The position numbers were made by a program, and so were the translations under genes. A stretch of DNA of 22,749 nucleotides, taken from the IMG/VR virus record IMGVR_UViG_3300028675_000008, positions 1-22,749 of that record; one strand, written 5' to 3'. The stretch is from a virus. The first letter of the stretch is position 1; every line of letters starts with the position of its first letter. Under the pieces are notes generated by a model. The model searched no databases. It saw nothing but the letters and a program-made list of their open reading frames with translations, and was not told where the DNA came from. Positions 21,178 through 22,749 of the stretch are shown piece by piece.

Positions 21178-21190
21178 TTACTCTAGGTAT
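21178..21190. promoter_or_regulatory. Operator 3 of the lysogeny switch
   Basis: TTACTCTAGGTAT, a weaker copy (TACT-N3-GGTA). Its centre is 24 bases from that of operator 2 and it lies just upstream of the CI-like gene, where binding could autoregulate the repressor. I could not identify a convincing promoter for the rightward gene; a weak, repressor-activated one would be expected here. Confidence 0.5.
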
Positions 21191-21206
21191 TGAGCGGGGG
21201 GAGACT

Positions 21207-21866
21207 ATGACAGCAAGCTTTGTGGATTCAGCGGTCCCCATCAAGAGGCGACTGAAGCAGCTTGGGCTAAGCCAGGCGGATTTTTCAAAGCGCCTCGGTA
21301 AGAGCCCTGGTTGGGCGGCCGCTCGGTTTTTCCCTGACGTGGAAAGGGCGGTGCGGTACCTCGCCTATAGGGACCCTGAGACGCTGGATCGGATGTTGTC
21401 TGTTCTTCGCTGGACCCCCGAGGAGTTCGCCAGGGAGACCGGGATCCACATCCCCTTGGAAGCCCCTCACCCGGACCTCAGCCCCGTGGCGCGGTATCGT
21501 ATACCCGTCGTGGACGCCGGGGCTGGTCCCCCTATGTGGAGCGAGGAGGCCGAGTACATCGTCCTCCACATCCCCGAGCTTCGCGGGAAGTCGGAGCGGG
21601 AGCTCTTCGCCGTCAGGGTCCATGGGGACTCCATGGAGCCCACGCTGAGGGAGGGGGACGTGGTGGTGTTTTGGACCCAGGGGGCGGTGGAGCCTGGGCG
21701 CATCGTGGCCGTGCACGTCCACTGGGACGGCGTGGTCATCAAGCGGCTTCAGCGCCACGGCGACACCTGGTACCTCTACTCCGACAACCCCGAGCACCCG
21801 CCCGTCCCGCTGCTCGAGGCGGACAAGGTCTTGGGGGTGGCGGTCAACCTGGTGCGGAAGATCTGA
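21207..21866 (+). CDS. CI-like prophage repressor with LexA/S24 autoprotease domain
   Basis: 219 residues from ATG 21207 (MTASFVDSAVPIKRRLKQLG), which has GGGGGGAG nearby; a longer reading from 21126 would be coding through the operators. Residues about 12-75 hold a divergent HTH (RLKQLGLSQADFSKRLGKSP, then GWAAARFFPDVERA). The C-terminal domain is a complete S24/LexA peptidase: RVHGDSMEPTLREGDVVVF (137-155) with Ser142, and VVIKRL (176-181) with Lys179. A cleavage site of Ala-Gly type lies at VVDAGAG (Ala104-Gly105). It should repress the leftward early promoter through the three operators and self-cleave on RecA activation. Prophage induction by DNA damage is therefore expected. Confidence 0.93.
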   Translation: MTASFVDSAVPIKRRLKQLGLSQADFSKRLGKSPGWAAARFFPDVERAVRYLAYRDPETLDRMLSVLRWTPEEFARETGIHIPLEAPHPDLSPVARYRIPVVDAGAGPPMWSEEAEYIVLHIPELRGKSERELFAVRVHGDSMEPTLREGDVVVFWTQGAVEPGRIVAVHVHWDGVVIKRLQRHGDTWYLYSDNPEHPPVPLLEADKVLGVAVNLVRKI

Positions 21867-21876
21867 AGGGGTTAGC

Positions 21877-22650
21877 ATGCTCGCTATCGGCGTCATCCTT
21901 ACCCTGCTGGGCGTCCTCGGCATCCTCGCGGGCCTCGTCATGTGGGCGCTCAGGTTGAAGAACTCTAAGGTCTTCCTCCGGAACGGCGTCATCGCCTTCC
22001 TTTTCGGGGGGGTTTTCACCATAGTAGGAGCTCCCCCTTCACAGCCCTCGCAACCCACGCAACCTGCCCAATCCGCCCAAGCCGCCCAAGAAACCCAAAC
22101 CACTCAACCAGCGCAGCCAACCCCCCAGGAGAAAGAGGTTCAGGCGAACGCCGCTCAAGAGGAGAAGCCCGCTCAAGGGGACGAGCTCGCCCCTCCGGTC
22201 ATACCCGGACTCCATTGGGTAGACATCACTCTCAATCTGGAAAGGGAGCCTTTTGGCTTCCGGTTTACCCTGGAGCGGAACAAGCTCACGCCCACCTTTG
22301 AGCGAAGGGCGAAGAACGTAGACCCGGACACCGGGGCGGAGATGTTGGTCAGGGTCGTTTCCTACGGGGACAAAGTGGTCTTGTACGAGGCCATGGTTTC
22401 GGGGCTGGGGGCTGACCTGACCGCGACCTGGTTTATCCCCCTCCTCGCCACTGCTCCCTTTGACGGCAACCCCCAGGTGGAGAGCAAGCGGTGGGCCGAG
22501 GAAGCCCTGGGGAAAGTGCGGCGGGGGCGGCCCGTGGAGCGAAGGGTGGGGGAGGTGGTCATGGAGCTTTCAGGCAACCCGCCGTCCCTCTACACCTTAG
22601 AGGTTAGCCACAAGGGCTACAAAGCTTACCTCAGTAAGGTCCTGCGATGA
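21877..22650 (+). CDS. Two-TM membrane protein with Q/P/A-rich linker, in lysogeny operon
   Basis: 257 residues. Two membrane segments (residues about 3-25, LAIGVILTLLGVLGILAGLV and on; about 37-52, GVIAFLFGGVFTIVG) are followed by a linker rich in Gln, Pro, Thr and Ala (about 54-105, QPSQPTQPAQSAQAAQETQT and on) whose DNA is richer in A than the surroundings. Then comes a C-terminal domain of beta strands (WVDITLNLEREPFGFRFTLE, MLVRVVSYGDKVVLYEAMVS, RRVGEVVMELSGNPPSLYTL). No family recognised. It starts 10 bases after the repressor stop and overlaps the integrase start by 4, so it is expressed in the lysogen. That suggests a lysogenic conversion or superinfection-exclusion role, which is inference. 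Confidence 0.75.
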   Translation: MLAIGVILTLLGVLGILAGLVMWALRLKNSKVFLRNGVIAFLFGGVFTIVGAPPSQPSQPTQPAQSAQAAQETQTTQPAQPTPQEKEVQANAAQEEKPAQGDELAPPVIPGLHWVDITLNLEREPFGFRFTLERNKLTPTFERRAKNVDPDTGAEMLVRVVSYGDKVVLYEAMVSGLGADLTATWFIPLLATAPFDGNPQVESKRWAEEALGKVRRGRPVERRVGEVVMELSGNPPSLYTLEVSHKGYKAYLSKVLR

Positions 22651-22749
22651 CCCGCCCCAGAGTCCACCGCTCCCCCGGCGAGGGCTCCATCTACCAGCGG
22701 AAGGACGGCTGGTGGGTGGTGGCCGTCACCGTGGGGTACACGCAGAGCG
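22647..22749 (+). CDS. int: Tyrosine integrase, N-terminal fragment at window edge
   Basis: Only the first 34 codons are in the window (MTRPRVHRSPGEGSIYQRKD, then GWWVVAVTVGY). The 'GEGSIYQRKDGWWVVAV' block is the N-terminal AP2-like, arm-site-binding domain found at the start of many phage integrases. The ATG overlaps the upstream stop as ATGA, putting repressor, membrane protein and integrase in one rightward operon. The catalytic domain (Arg, His, Arg, Tyr) lies outside, so the call depends on the N-terminal motif and context. It would integrate the phage at a host att site, with attP probably close downstream. Confidence 0.8.
   Translation, partial: MTRPRVHRSPGEGSIYQRKDGWWVVAVTVGYTQS

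Noticed and set aside
21126-21206. An earlier start for the CI-like repressor.
   Set aside because: The extra residues would be coded by the operator region and have no HTH character; ATG 21207 has a purine-rich ribosome site.

Overview
The window is one piece of a temperate tailed-phage genome (a prophage or phage) from a very GC-rich bacterium. Base composition, G/C-ending codons, and Leu/Ala/Arg/Glu-rich proteins that are poor in Asn, Gln and Cys suggest a Thermus-like thermophile. That host call is an inference from composition and protein style. No host gene is present, and both ends of the window fall inside phage genes.

Almost everything runs leftward on the minus strand. At the right end is a divergent lysogeny switch. 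Rightward lie a LexA-like CI repressor (21207-21866), a two-TM membrane protein (21877-22650) and the start of a tyrosine integrase (22647 on), joined by a short gap and a 4-nt overlap. Leftward lies a Cro-like gene whose promoter overlaps an operator. Three similar 13-bp operators lie between the two transcription units. The early operon then reads: Cro-like, Xis-like HTH, a coiled-coil protein, a zinc protein, a possible ssDNA-binding protein, a PriCT-like primase-associated protein, a replication-initiator candidate with an array of alternating inverted repeats in its 3' end (a lambda-O-like origin candidate), a UvrD-type helicase, a TubC-domain protein, a 56-residue membrane protein and a RusA resolvase.

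The packaging and head module (14659 to 6417) is Mu-like: small terminase, large terminase, an NrdR/Ogr-like zinc ribbon, a small protein, gp29-type portal, and a gpF-type head protein carrying what looks like a PBECR nuclease domain. A strong hairpin and a good promoter follow. Next come the gpI-type protease with a likely nested gpZ-like scaffold, the capsid protein, a helix-hairpin-helix protein, the gp36-type adaptor and the gpG-type morphogenesis protein.

The tail module (6420 to 1) is that of a contractile (myovirus) tail: terminator, small protein, sheath, tube, a tail assembly chaperone with an apparent +1 (or -2) programmed frameshift, tape measure, a baseplate-linked protein and the beginning of a hub-like protein cut by the window edge. 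Lysis genes and the rest of the baseplate and fibres are presumably to the left. The rest of the integrase and attP are presumably to the right.

The phage is a mosaic: Mu/PBSX-like virion genes with lambda-like control and integration, and no Mu transposase in the window. No tRNA, rRNA, CRISPR array or IS element was seen. No gap between genes exceeds about 205 bp.
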